Source: Gracilimonas sp. (GTDB lineage Bacteria; Bacteroidota; Rhodothermia; Balneolales; Balneolaceae). Taken from it: a stretch of DNA of 64,000 nt. Below, piece by piece: positions 54,217 to 63,000 of this stretch. The stretch is from assembly GCF_040218225.1 (NCBI RefSeq), contig NZ_JAVJQO010000006.1:496001-560000 (forward strand), in the 5' to 3' direction. The first letter of the stretch is position 1. Each line of letters opens with the position of its first letter. Both the position numbers and the translations under genes were made by a program. Below the pieces are notes generated by a model that saw nothing but the letters and a program-made list of their open reading frames with translations, was not told the origin of the DNA and did not search any database.

Positions 54217-54874
54217 AGCTTACCCCCTCTTCGTTCAGTATAAACATCATTTCAAATTTTCCTTCTTGTCCGTCATAGTTTTGATATTCCGGGTCTTCTC
54301 CTAACGAAATTTCACCAACAACCATCACTGTAATCTCATCGGCTTCCTCATCAATTTCATAGAAGTGGTTTATACCCTCACTTTCATCCGGTTCCAGATT
54401 AGTCCCCATTTTAGTGTTTCGCAGATCGAAATCAGAAACATATACTCCGTCTTCCCCTAATTTTTCAGGCATCAACTGCCGGAACGTTTCCACTACCGAT
54501 TCCCGGTTGTTTTGATGATACTGACCGAGTACATAAATCAGTTTTTCCTGAACATCCGCTTTGGTTATTCCGGTGTCGATGGTCTTTCTGATTTTAAGAA
54601 GGGTATCCTTTTGAAAGTCACGCCTTCCATAGTCGTGAGCGAAAGCAATGGCGTTAAATAAAACTACCAAAACTACCAGCCCGTAAACCACCCGATAAGC
54701 ATTTTTAGATTCGAATACATTTTTACTCAGGCTAATCATTCTTCCCAAAAATATGATACCTATGAGTAAAGAAATGAACAGTGCCATCCAGGCTTTTCCA
54801 AAATAAAGTGGAATGAAAAACCCGATGGTTCCGAGTACTACCGCCCCGATTAACAGTTTGGTTTCTTTTTCCAT
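54200..54874 (-). CDS. Hypothetical membrane protein B
   Basis: 224 residues: three N-terminal helices (about 6-24, 28-46, 60-82), then a ~140-residue acidic soluble domain (MGTNLEPDESEGINHFYEIDEEADEITVMVVGEI). No family is recognised. The soluble part shows no lipobox or signal cleavage site. It is coupled with protein A and placed 60 bases after the (6-4) photolyase gene. Confidence 0.6.
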   Translation of the reverse strand: MEKETKLLIGAVVLGTIGFFIPLYFGKAWMALFISLLIGIIFLGRMISLSKNVFESKNAYRVVYGLVVLVVLFNAIAFAHDYGRRDFQKDTLLKIRKTIDTGITKADVQEKLIYVLGQYHQNNRESVVETFRQLMPEKLGEDGVYVSDFDLRNTKMGTNLEPDESEGINHFYEIDEEADEITVMVVGEISLGEDPEYQNYDGQEGKFEMMFILNEEGVSYEVLN

Positions 54875-54934
54875 AAAACCCCGTTTATTAGTCTTTTATG
54901 AAATAAGCACAAACTCACTAAAAATTGCAAAAAT

Positions 54935-56500
54935 TTAAGCTCGATCTAATGCTTCTATAAATTTATCAGAGCTTTCCCGAATAGCTTTCTTGTCTACTTC
55001 ATCCCGTTTGTCAAACATATTCACCATAAAATTGGCCCGGCCGTTTTGGGTAAATGTATCCCGTTGCTTGTCGATAAAATTCCAGTATAAATAGTTGAAT
55101 GGACAAGCATCTCCCCCGGTTTTCTTACTGATTTTATATTCACAATGCTTACAGTAGTCACTCATTTTGTTGATGTAGTTCCCACTGCTCACATACGGTT
55201 TAGATGCCAAAACCCCACCATCTGCAAAAGTCGACATCCCGAGTACATTTGGAAGAACCACCCATTCATAGGCATCCACATAAGCAAGATGAAACCATCT
55301 GTTTAATTCCCGGGGATCTGTTTCGGTGAGGTTGCTGAAATTGCTCAATACCATAAGTCTGGGAATGTGATGCGAGTATCCGTCTTTAATAACCGGCTTC
55401 AGACATTCACTCATGCAATTCATCTTGGTCTTGCCTGACCAGTACATTTCAGGTAATTTATTTGTGAAATTGAAGTGATTCGCCTCACGGATTTCCGGCA
55501 TCATCGCTTCGTAATAAACCCGAACATATTCCCGCCAGCCAATAATCTGACGAATAAATCCTTCCACCGAATTTAATCGGGCATTCCCTTTTTGATAGGC
55601 TTCCTCTGCCTTGTCGCAAACTTCAACCGGTAATACCAATCCATTATTCAGATACAGCGATAAGTGGGAATGAAACAAATCATACTTACCTTGAGCCATG
55701 GCATCTTCGTAAGGACCAAATTCATCCAACCGCTCTTCTATAAATTCATTAAGCCGATATAGAGCTTGTCGCCTTGTTACCGCATAGGTGAAGTTTTCGA
55801 TCTTCCCAAAGTGATCAGGAAACCAGGCTTCCACCATATTGATTACTTCTTGAGTAATTTCATCCACTTCCGTTTCCGCTATTTCAGGAACTGGATGATT
55901 TTTCGGGAGTTTCTGCCGATTCTCTTCATCAAAATTCCATTCCCCGCCTTCCGGTTGATTACCCTTCATCAGATAACCGGTCTTTCGCCTCATTTCCCGA
56001 TAGAAATATTCCATCACCCACCCATCAGATACTTTTTCTTTATACTCTTCTGCATCAGCTAAAAAGAAGTTGTTCGGAATTTCTTTCATCAGGCCGTTGA
56101 ACTCCGACTTCACATTTCGCAGTCGCTCTCTCGAATTCCATTCGGAAGGTGTCATAAAGATTAGTTCGAGCTGTTCATTCTCTGATAAGATTTCTTTCAA
56201 CCCATCATCATAATGTTTTTGAGTAGAGTGGTAGTAAACGGGAAATCCTTCTTCGGAACATCCCAAAGCAAAGTGACGCATACTACTTAACAAGTAGATC
56301 AGCTTTTTTTTATGATATGGAAGAGAATTTCCTTTCTCGGCAGATTCTATGAATATAAGTAATGGCTTTTCCTCACGAATCCAGCCAGGCCAGACATCAA
56401 GGTTCAACTGATCATGGAGAATAAATACGGCTGTTTTGTGCTGATCAAAATCAACAGGTTTTATTACTGAATCGATATGCGATAAAAATTTTCTTCTCAT
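54935..56500 (-). CDS. Fe-S (6-4) photolyase / FeS-BCP cryptochrome
   Basis: 521 residues. The prokaryotic (6-4) photolyase (PhrB/CryB) layout: N-terminal alpha/beta domain, then a FAD domain with GWREYVRVYYEAMMPEIR and the C-terminal iron-sulfur cluster cysteines. By position they are Cys362 (MNCMSEC), Cys450 and Cys453 (YCKHCEY) and Cys466 (DACPF). The spacing (88, 3, 13) equals that of the four 4Fe-4S ligands of A. tumefaciens PhrB as I recall them. It should repair (6-4) photoproducts. It is the first gene of the repair block. Confidence 0.93.
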   Translation of the reverse strand: MRRKFLSHIDSVIKPVDFDQHKTAVFILHDQLNLDVWPGWIREEKPLLIFIESAEKGNSLPYHKKKLIYLLSSMRHFALGCSEEGFPVYYHSTQKHYDDGLKEILSENEQLELIFMTPSEWNSRERLRNVKSEFNGLMKEIPNNFFLADAEEYKEKVSDGWVMEYFYREMRRKTGYLMKGNQPEGGEWNFDEENRQKLPKNHPVPEIAETEVDEITQEVINMVEAWFPDHFGKIENFTYAVTRRQALYRLNEFIEERLDEFGPYEDAMAQGKYDLFHSHLSLYLNNGLVLPVEVCDKAEEAYQKGNARLNSVEGFIRQIIGWREYVRVYYEAMMPEIREANHFNFTNKLPEMYWSGKTKMNCMSECLKPVIKDGYSHHIPRLMVLSNFSNLTETDPRELNRWFHLAYVDAYEWVVLPNVLGMSTFADGGVLASKPYVSSGNYINKMSDYCKHCEYKISKKTGGDACPFNYLYWNFIDKQRDTFTQNGRANFMVNMFDKRDEVDKKAIRESSDKFIEALDRA

Positions 56501-56597
56501 GCTTAAGAAATTGCGGTAATCTCCAATAACGTTCCTTTACTCAAATTATAAATCTATTCATCCGTGCCATGAATCGAATAAATTCTTGAATTTTCAT

Positions 56598-56621
56598 TTA
56601 ATACTATTATATTAGTATTAA
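56598..56621 (+). promoter_or_regulatory. Putative BlaI-type operator (24-bp dyad)
   Basis: TAATACTA (56599-56606) and TAGTATTA (56613-56620) with a 6-base centre, extended by one pair at each end. It ends 16 bases before the BlaI start. Autoregulation is typical of BlaI/MecI repressors and their operators are dyads with ACTA/TAGT half-sites. Confidence 0.55.
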
Positions 56622-56637
56622 CTAATTCAGACTTACT

Positions 56638-57018
56638 ATGAGAAAATCATTGACACCCCTTGGAGAATCGGAAATGGAAATCCTGCATCATGTGTGGGAA
56701 ATGGGGGAAGCAACCGTTGCTCAGGTGCAGGAAGAAATCCTGAAGGAACGAAAAGTGGCCTATACCACGGTCATGACCATCATGAAGAATTTAAACGACA
56801 AAGGATATTTAAAGTATCGCAAAGACGGCGTGACCTATGTTTACAGTGCACGCAAAAAACCGGAAGAGGTGCAATCCAGCCTGGTGTCCGGAATGATTGA
56901 TAAAGTATTTAAAGGATCAACCTCTGCCTTGGTGCAAACGCTGGTTAAGAGAGAAAACCTTAGCGAAGAAGAGTTAAAAGAGCTTCGCGACATGATTGAC
57001 AACATGGAGGATAAGTGA
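56638..57018 (+). CDS. BlaI/MecI/CopY-family repressor
   Basis: 126 residues, winged helix: LGESEMEILHHVWEMGEATVAQVQEEILKERKVAYTTVMTIMKNLNDKGYLKYRKDG followed by the dimerisation helix. It is usually released from DNA by cleavage through its BlaR partner, encoded immediately downstream. The dyad upstream suggests autoregulation. Confidence 0.93.
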   Translation: MRKSLTPLGESEMEILHHVWEMGEATVAQVQEEILKERKVAYTTVMTIMKNLNDKGYLKYRKDGVTYVYSARKKPEEVQSSLVSGMIDKVFKGSTSALVQTLVKRENLSEEELKELRDMIDNMEDK

Positions 57019-57019
57019 C

Positions 57020-58840
57020 ATGTATGAACTCACCGAACTTATCAAAGATATCGGGAATATCAGCCTGGACACCTTTTGGTTTCCTCTTATGGTTTGGACT
57101 GTATGTTGTACACTGGCTTTCTTGTTTCTGAAAACCCGCAAAAAACTGAATCCGCTCTTTCATTATCATTTGAGATCAGCGGCGATACTTTCATTACCCC
57201 TTGGTATTGGTATAGCAGCTCTCATGAATAAAATCCCTGATTGGTTTGCTTCGTCCAACCTGGAGACTGCTTTTTTTATAGTCCAAAATCCTATTGAGAT
57301 AGTATCTTCTGCAAATCAATCTTCCGCTGAAATATCTGCAATTCAGTGGCAGGAACCGGTATTCTTTATTGGCACCATTACTCTTTTCGTCGCACTGATT
57401 TCTATGTTTATGATCGGACGGTTGATCAGTAATTATGTAGCACTAAAATCTTTATACAAGAATTTAAGCCTTACGGAATTAAAAGAAGTCTCGCGTGAAA
57501 ATAACAGATTCAATAAACCATCTATAAAACTGGCTTTTCATGATCATCCGTTGGTTCCATTCACATTTGGATGGAACCAACCGGTGATTGTCCTTCCAAA
57601 AATTCTGCAACATGAACCGGAAAAACTGGACATGGCCCTGCAGCATGAGCTCATCCACATTAAGCGGGGTGATTATTTGCTGCAGCTGGCACTGTCCATG
57701 ATCGAATCTCTGTTTTGGTTTCATCCGTTAATCCGATACGGCAACCAGGAGATCGATACCTATCGCGAAATCAGTTGCGATCAGGAAGTGCTTTCCACAT
57801 CCGATTTCTCCATTAAGTCTTATGCCAATCTCTTGTATGAATTAGTGCCACTCAGCACCGGTGTTGGGAAACTCTCGGTGAGTATGGCAGTCAAAAATTC
57901 AACACTCAAAAAACGTATTAAGACCATGAAATATCACAAACTACATAAAGCATCATTCAGGCAAAGTATCTTCTTTCTATTCCTGATGATCTTGGGGATT
58001 ACCCTGCCTATTGCCTGCTCTGATTTGAGAGGCCCGGAAATTATTTCTAACGAAGAACTCGAATCAACCCAAATTAATATTCAGGATGCAACGGTTTCTA
58101 TAAATGGTGTTGCTTTAGAATCAAAGAACTTTAATGACGTATCAGCTGGAGGACTCGGAGCCATCAGTATCTTTGCTGGAGAATATGGCATCTTTAAAGT
58201 TGCTCCCCGACAATTTGAAGGTGGAATTAAAACTGGTAAGATTGATGGAAGTACTCTTTCATTTAAGATTAATGAAATGGATGTGAAATTGAACTCCTTT
58301 TCAGAAATATTAAAAGGTATTTCCAGCTCATCGCTCTGGGTAAGTCACAACAGTGAATTAGCTGAAGCAACTAAAAAGTTCCCTCCCATGATTGCGGCCC
58401 ATGAAAATGTAAATGCTAAATTTCCTCCACCCCCGCCTTCAGTTCCTACTGTTGGCGAGCAAGAAGATCTTGGTGATTATTTCGTAGTTGTTGAGAAAAT
58501 GCCGAAGCTTATTGGAGGAATGAAAGCCTTACAGGCAAAAACGGAATACCCTGAAATGGCACGTCGTGCCGGAATTGAAGGCCGGGTTACCGTTCAGTTC
58601 ATTGTTAATGAACAAGGCGAAGTAGAAAATGCCAAAGTTGTGCGTGGTATTGGCGGTGGCGCTGATGAGGAAGCTCTCAGAGTCGTGAAAGAAACTCAAT
58701 TTGAGCCAGGGGTTCAACGAGGAAAACCTGTTCGTGTTCAGTACGCTTTATCCATCAATTTCAAACTGGAGAGTTCGGATTTTTCAACTACACCACCTCC
58801 GCCTGTTAAACAATCTGAAGTAGAGAGAGCTGAAGGATAA
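57020..58840 (+). CDS. BlaR1-like M56 metallopeptidase with C-terminal TonB domain
   Basis: About 606 residues from ATG 57020, one base after the BlaI stop and preceded by GGAGG; the longer reading from TTG 56996 is less likely. Four N-terminal helices hold the M56 zinc site HELIHIKRGDYLLQ (His near 209). After a lipobox-like CSD near residue 330 there is a variable linker rich in proline, then a TonB C-terminal domain (YPEMARRAGIEGRVTVQFIVNEQGEVENAKVVRG). M56-TonB fusions are known in Bacteroidota. It probably senses and cleaves BlaI; the ligand is unknown. Confidence 0.88.
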   Translation: MYELTELIKDIGNISLDTFWFPLMVWTVCCTLAFLFLKTRKKLNPLFHYHLRSAAILSLPLGIGIAALMNKIPDWFASSNLETAFFIVQNPIEIVSSANQSSAEISAIQWQEPVFFIGTITLFVALISMFMIGRLISNYVALKSLYKNLSLTELKEVSRENNRFNKPSIKLAFHDHPLVPFTFGWNQPVIVLPKILQHEPEKLDMALQHELIHIKRGDYLLQLALSMIESLFWFHPLIRYGNQEIDTYREISCDQEVLSTSDFSIKSYANLLYELVPLSTGVGKLSVSMAVKNSTLKKRIKTMKYHKLHKASFRQSIFFLFLMILGITLPIACSDLRGPEIISNEELESTQINIQDATVSINGVALESKNFNDVSAGGLGAISIFAGEYGIFKVAPRQFEGGIKTGKIDGSTLSFKINEMDVKLNSFSEILKGISSSSLWVSHNSELAEATKKFPPMIAAHENVNAKFPPPPPSVPTVGEQEDLGDYFVVVEKMPKLIGGMKALQAKTEYPEMARRAGIEGRVTVQFIVNEQGEVENAKVVRGIGGGADEEALRVVKETQFEPGVQRGKPVRVQYALSINFKLESSDFSTTPPPPVKQSEVERAEG

Positions 58841-58893
58841 CTAACGATTAGTCAATTTTTTCAACTATTTAAGATAGCATAAGATAGTAAATG

Positions 58894-58921
58894 AGCGGTG
58901 TTAGCAGCTCCGCTTTTTTTA
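58894..58921 (+). terminator. Weak terminator after the BlaR-TonB gene
   Basis: AGCGG (58894-58898) and CCGCT (58910-58914) with an 11-base loop, then T7. Confidence 0.55.
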
Positions 58922-58997
58922 TTTGAACTTTTTTGAAACATCTTTTTTTATTTGGCGTACCTAGAGGTTAGATTATAATCAAACTAACTATATCCAC

Positions 58998-59180
58998 ATG
59001 CCAGCTAAATTAAGAAAATCAAGAACAGACAAAATGCTTGCCGGCGTTTGCGGAGGTTTTGCTGAATACCTTGGATGGGATGCAACCCTTGTCCGTATCA
59101 TTTTTGCCATTATCCTGGTTTCCAGTTTTGGAACAGCTGTACTGGCTTATTTTATTCTTGCTATCGTAATGCCCGACTAA
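58998..59180 (+). CDS. PspC-domain protein
   Basis: 60 residues: KLRKSRTDKMLAGVCGGFAEYLGWDATLVRIIFAI, then a transmembrane helix (ILVSSFGTAVLAYFILAIVM). This is the complete PspC fold and it stands alone. PspC proteins are envelope-stress membrane sensors; no pspA gene is nearby. Confidence 0.9.
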   Translation: MPAKLRKSRTDKMLAGVCGGFAEYLGWDATLVRIIFAIILVSSFGTAVLAYFILAIVMPD

Positions 59181-59285
59181 CTTACGTTCAATACAGACCT
59201 CTAAATCATATTTTATAATTTACGCATTGTTGTAAAATTCCTTCCTCATTAGCATCTTGAGCGCCAAATAAATCATGGAATGCTT

Positions 59286-60140
59286 ATGAAAGTTGGAATT
59301 GTAGGAGATGCAAAACGGGCTGTTGCCTGGGAACAACACTTGCGGCCCCATCAAATTGTTCAGGAAGTTGAGCTCTGTCCTAATATTAAGGAAGTTGGTA
59401 AAGTTGATGCCTGTCTTCTTATTGACGAGACTGAACAAAACCTGGATATTCTGCTCGAAGGTGTGCATTTAGGCTTAAATTGCTTCCTCATTTCACGCCA
59501 GCCCACCAACACTTCAAAGCTGGAAAAAATATACCGCGCTACCAAAGAAGCAGGAGTGCATGTTCAATTTTCCCATTGGCCAACGCTTGCTCCCGCCACC
59601 CAATGGATGATGGATAGAATTTCCCGTCCCTCATTTTTAAGTATTACCCGAGAAGTAAACTACTCCCAATTTATAAACACTGAAGATGAATTTCGGCAAT
59701 TCTGGATTGATGAACTTGGTTTATGCATGAAATGGATTGATAGCGGCATCCATCACGTAGAAGCAAAAGAGATTACTCTTGAAGGTAAGCACCCGGTAAG
59801 CATTCACATTTTTCTTAGATTTGATAATGGCTCTACTGTCGACATACGGATCTACACCGGAGCTGCTGAAAACAATCATAAACGCATCGCTTCCACGAAA
59901 CAGGAAATATTGGAATGCAACGTTCCTTCACAAAATATTAGGATTGGAAGACTAAATTCCGGCGATCATCTCTTCTTTGAAAAACAGAGCTTTGACCCAG
60001 CTAAATCGGCCGAAAAAGCAGCGCTGATGTTCCTGAAGTCTGTCCAAATGGATAGAGAAACGCCCTATACCGCCTATGATGCTTACCAACTTTCCCTGCA
60101 AATAGAAAATATCGAAAAACGCCTCTCACAGTTCCTCTGA
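59286..60140 (+). CDS. Gfo/Idh/MocA-like oxidoreductase-related protein
   Basis: About 284 residues from ATG 59286 (MKVGIVGDAKRA); an ATG at 59280 adds two residues. The N-terminal ~115 residues look like the NAD-binding domain of Gfo/Idh/MocA proteins (KVGIVGD..., ACLLIDETEQ, HVQFSHW). The usual EKP motif at the end of the first domain is absent (LISRQPTNTSKL), so catalysis is doubtful. The C-terminal part is a beta-sheet substrate-like domain. The stop lies 8 bases before the TTAAC array. Confidence 0.65.
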   Translation: MKVGIVGDAKRAVAWEQHLRPHQIVQEVELCPNIKEVGKVDACLLIDETEQNLDILLEGVHLGLNCFLISRQPTNTSKLEKIYRATKEAGVHVQFSHWPTLAPATQWMMDRISRPSFLSITREVNYSQFINTEDEFRQFWIDELGLCMKWIDSGIHHVEAKEITLEGKHPVSIHIFLRFDNGSTVDIRIYTGAAENNHKRIASTKQEILECNVPSQNIRIGRLNSGDHLFFEKQSFDPAKSAEKAALMFLKSVQMDRETPYTAYDAYQLSLQIENIEKRLSQFL

Positions 60141-60148
60141 GCCCTATA

Positions 60149-60208
60149 TTAACTCAATGTTAACTTTCCGTTAACATTTCATTTACTTTGAGTTAACAAT
60201 TCCTTAAC
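60149..60208 (+). promoter_or_regulatory. Six TTAAC direct repeats at exact 11-bp spacing (Pho-box-like)
   Basis: TTAAC begins at 60149, 60160, 60171, 60193 and 60204, and TTTAC at 60182; each step is exactly 11 bases. The array fills the 98-base gap between the oxidoreductase-like gene and the secreted protein gene. OmpR/PhoB-class regulators bind direct repeats at 11-bp spacing; the B. subtilis PhoP box TT(A/C/T)ACA and the cyanobacterial Pho box are of this form. A TAGATTAA box follows at 60216-60223, right for a -7 element of an activated promoter. Confidence 0.75.
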
Positions 60209-60238
60209 ATTGGGGTAGATTAAACCAAGAGGAATATC

Positions 60239-60640
60239 ATGAGAACTAAAGTCTTATCACTACTGATTATAGCTGCTTTTTCAAGCGGACTATTTGCCCA
60301 ACAAAGCATCACCAATGAGAAACACGAACGTGTACTAACTCATGTTGAAGACAATATTTTCGACGTAAAGTTTTTTGATGCTAATGGCACTGTTGTGCAA
60401 GAAGGTCAGTATTGGAAAGAAGGAAACTCATTCAAGCCACATGGTAAATGGGCGCTATATTCTTCTGCTTCCGGAGATATTGTAACTACTTCTACTTTTG
60501 AGAAAGGAGAACGTGTTTCTGTTGAAACAGTTATTGACGGAAAAGTAGTTAAGGCTGATAAACAACAGCTTGCCATCAAACAAATTGAAAAACAAATAGA
60601 TCAGCTTGAAAAGAGACTTGCAGATCTGAAAGAAAATTAA
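60239..60640 (+). CDS. Secreted hypothetical protein under the TTAAC array
   Basis: 133 residues. Signal peptide (SSGLFAQ), a short beta-rich region (FFDANGTVVQEGQYWKEGNSFKPHGKWALYSSASGD, MORN-like feel) and a C-terminal coiled-coil (QQLAIKQIEKQIDQLEKRLADLKEN). I do not recognise a family. The promoter region suggests strong control by an OmpR-type regulator, perhaps phosphate limitation. A small membrane protein follows 43 bases downstream. Confidence 0.75.
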   Translation: MRTKVLSLLIIAAFSSGLFAQQSITNEKHERVLTHVEDNIFDVKFFDANGTVVQEGQYWKEGNSFKPHGKWALYSSASGDIVTTSTFEKGERVSVETVIDGKVVKADKQQLAIKQIEKQIDQLEKRLADLKEN

Positions 60641-60683
60641 ATAATAAAATTACATCGCACCAAAATAATGAGGAGGTGCTGTT

Positions 60684-60839
60684 ATGAGAGCTAAATTATA
60701 CGAGAAATATTACAAACTAGGATTTGACCATTACATTTTTAAAAACATTTTTGGGCTTCATAAACCCGATAAAAATGTTAAACGGTTCTATTATGTAGTT
60801 ATAGTTACCGCAATTGCGTTAGGTATAGCTATTTCCTGA
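60684..60839 (+). CDS. Small membrane protein, 51 residues
   Basis: ATG 60684 to TGA 60839. MRAKLYEKYYKLGFDHYIFKNIFG, then a single helix (FYYVVIVTAIALGIAIS) at the C-terminus. A strong AGGAGGT ribosome-binding site is at 60671-60677, rare in this phylum. It probably shares the unit with the secreted protein upstream. Its function is unknown. Confidence 0.6.
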   Translation: MRAKLYEKYYKLGFDHYIFKNIFGLHKPDKNVKRFYYVVIVTAIALGIAIS

Positions 60840-60858
60840 TCAAAGATTGAATCAGAGC

Positions 60859-61710
60859 CTAAGGCTTCATTGCTTTAAATAACTTTTTCAGTTTACCCCG
60901 CGACATTAGTCCGTCTACAAAATTAAACTGACCTGCCTGAAGCCTTTCTCCTCCATCTATAACCACACATTCTCCGGTTATATATGGAGCGAGATCAGAC
61001 ATTAAAAATATTGCAAGATTGGCGAGCTCTTCATGCTCGCCATATCTTTTTGCGGGAATCTTATTCTTAAAGTTTTTCTCCAACACTTTTTCAGGAACTA
61101 ATCTCGACCAGGCACCCTCAGTTGGAAAAGGTCCAGGCGCTATCGCATTTAATCTGATACCATAAGTTGCCCATTCAAAAGCCAAAGAGCGGGTCATCGC
61201 TAATACCCCAGCTTTACTGCAAGCTGAAGGTAAAACAAAAGCACAACCGGTTCCTTCTGCATAGGTCGTTACCATGTTCAGAACATTTCCTTCCTTTTTA
61301 TTATCAATCAAGTAATTACCAAATACATGAGTACAATTAAAGCTTCCATGTAACACAATATCTACTACAGCTTTAAACCCACCAGGTGATAAGTCTTCAG
61401 ATGCGGAAAGAAAATTACCTGCTGCATTGTTAACCAAACCGGTAACAGATCCAAAATCTTCAATAATTTGTTCAAACATTGATGTTACACCATCATAATC
61501 TCTAACATCACACTGGTAATACCGGGCTATCACTCCATCTTTTTGCTCTTCTATTTCTTTGACAGCCTTTTGAAGCTTCTTTTCCGTCCTCCCGCAGATT
61601 GCAATATCAGCGCCACATTTTGCAAATCCTTTTGCCATAGAAAGTCCGAGTCCACTTCCGCCTCCGGTTATCAATATCGTTTGTCCTGATAGCGTGTCTT
61701 CTTTGAACAT
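60859..61710 (-). CDS. 2,4-dienoyl-CoA reductase-like SDR
   Basis: About 283 residues from ATG 61710 (MFKEDTLSGQTILITGGGSGLG). Rossmann TGGGSGLG, NNAAGNF, and the DECR-type active region MVTTYAEGTGCAFVLPSACSKAGVLAMTRSLAFEWATYGIRLNAIAPGPFPTEGAWSRL, where Tyr and Lys lie as in mitochondrial 2,4-dienoyl-CoA reductase, not in the usual YxxxK. It reduces unsaturated acyl-CoA intermediates, as expected in a beta-oxidation operon. Confidence 0.85.
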   Translation of the reverse strand: MFKEDTLSGQTILITGGGSGLGLSMAKGFAKCGADIAICGRTEKKLQKAVKEIEEQKDGVIARYYQCDVRDYDGVTSMFEQIIEDFGSVTGLVNNAAGNFLSASEDLSPGGFKAVVDIVLHGSFNCTHVFGNYLIDNKKEGNVLNMVTTYAEGTGCAFVLPSACSKAGVLAMTRSLAFEWATYGIRLNAIAPGPFPTEGAWSRLVPEKVLEKNFKNKIPAKRYGEHEELANLAIFLMSDLAPYITGECVVIDGGERLQAGQFNFVDGLMSRGKLKKLFKAMKP

Positions 61711-61788
61711 GTTATTTTGTTTTGAGGAGCGACCTTGGCATAGACTATCGGCAACTGTCAATCGTCGTTTACCATTGGTCGTCTGTAA

Positions 61789-62973
61789 TTAAAGATTTTC
61801 GAAAATACCTGCTGCACCCATTCCGCCGCCAATACACATGGTAACCAACCCATACTTAGATTTACGTTCTTTCATTTCATATAGAATCTGTGTGGTTAGT
61901 TTAGCACCGGTACATCCAAGAGGGTGCCCCATAGCTATAGCCCCACCATTTACGTTTGTGATTTCCTGATCTAACCCAAGCTCTCGGATAACTGCCAATG
62001 ACTGAGATGCAAAGGCTTCGTTCAGCTCAATCAAATCAATATCTGATAATTTCAATCCGGTTTTAGAAAGTACTTTCGGAACAGCTTCTACCGGACCGAT
62101 GCCCATAATTTCAGGAGCAACCCCCGCTACCTGGAAGCCAACGTAACGTGCCATAGGCTCCAAACCTAATTTTTTAACCATCTCCCCACTCATCACCACT
62201 ACACCCGCTGCGGCATCATTCATTTGGGATGAATTACCGGCCGTAACACTACCTCCGTTTTTAAAAACAGGCCGAAGTCCTGATAAGGCTTCAACTGAAG
62301 TATCTTTGCGTGGACCTTCATCCTTTTTAAAAGTGAATGATTCTTCCAGAACTTCACCATCAGCAGTTACTTTCTTTTCTTGAACTTGTACCGGAGTCAT
62401 TTGGTTGTCAAACTTTCCATCCTCCCAGGCTTTAATTGCCCTCTGATGACTTTGATAGGCAAACTTATCCTGATCTTCCCGGCTAACTTTGTATTTATCG
62501 GCTACATTTTCTGCGGTGATGCCCATGCTAACATACACGCCGGGTTTATTCTCGACCAGTTCAGGGTTGGGCTGAAATGACATTCCTCCCATCGGTACCA
62601 AACTCATGGATTCCACTCCACCAGCTATAATCACATCGGCTCCACCAGCCATAATTCGTTCGGCTGCCATGGCAATAGTTTGCAATCCTGAAGAGCAAAA
62701 TCGATTCACCGTTACACCCGGAACCGAATCCGGTAGACCTCCTAATAAGGCAACCTGACGAGCCATATTCAATCCCTGAGAAGCCTCTGGAAACGCGCAC
62801 CCCATAATCACATCCTCAACCTGCTCGGGATTTAACCCTTTTGTTCGATTGAGTAAGTCCTTAACTATTTCTCCCCCCATTGAATCGGGTCGTGTAAACC
62901 GAAGCGATCCTTTGTTAGCTTTACCACAAGCTGTTCGGGTTGCTGCAACAACGAAAGCATCTCTGTTTGACAT
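61789..62973 (-). CDS. fadA: Acetyl-CoA C-acyltransferase (thiolase)
   Basis: 394 residues. Nucleophile in [19 protein letters not shown] (Cys near 90), [16 protein letters not shown] (His) and [15 protein letters not shown] (second Cys). It catalyses the thiolytic step of beta-oxidation. It lies 28 bases after the FadN-like gene. Confidence 0.94.
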   Translation of the reverse strand: MSNRDAFVVAATRTACGKANKGSLRFTRPDSMGGEIVKDLLNRTKGLNPEQVEDVIMGCAFPEASQGLNMARQVALLGGLPDSVPGVTVNRFCSSGLQTIAMAAERIMAGGADVIIAGGVESMSLVPMGGMSFQPNPELVENKPGVYVSMGITAENVADKYKVSREDQDKFAYQSHQRAIKAWEDGKFDNQMTPVQVQEKKVTADGEVLEESFTFKKDEGPRKDTSVEALSGLRPVFKNGGSVTAGNSSQMNDAAAGVVVMSGEMVKKLGLEPMARYVGFQVAGVAPEIMGIGPVEAVPKVLSKTGLKLSDIDLIELNEAFASQSLAVIRELGLDQEITNVNGGAIAMGHPLGCTGAKLTTQILYEMKERKSKYGLVTMCIGGGMGAAGIFENL

Positions 62974-63000
62974 AATTTTTAATTCCTCAATTTAAAATTC

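Noticed and set aside
60149-60208. CRISPR-like or simple tandem repeat
   Set aside because: The repeated part is only 5 bases with variable 6-base gaps; the fixed 11-bp phase fits regulator sites better.
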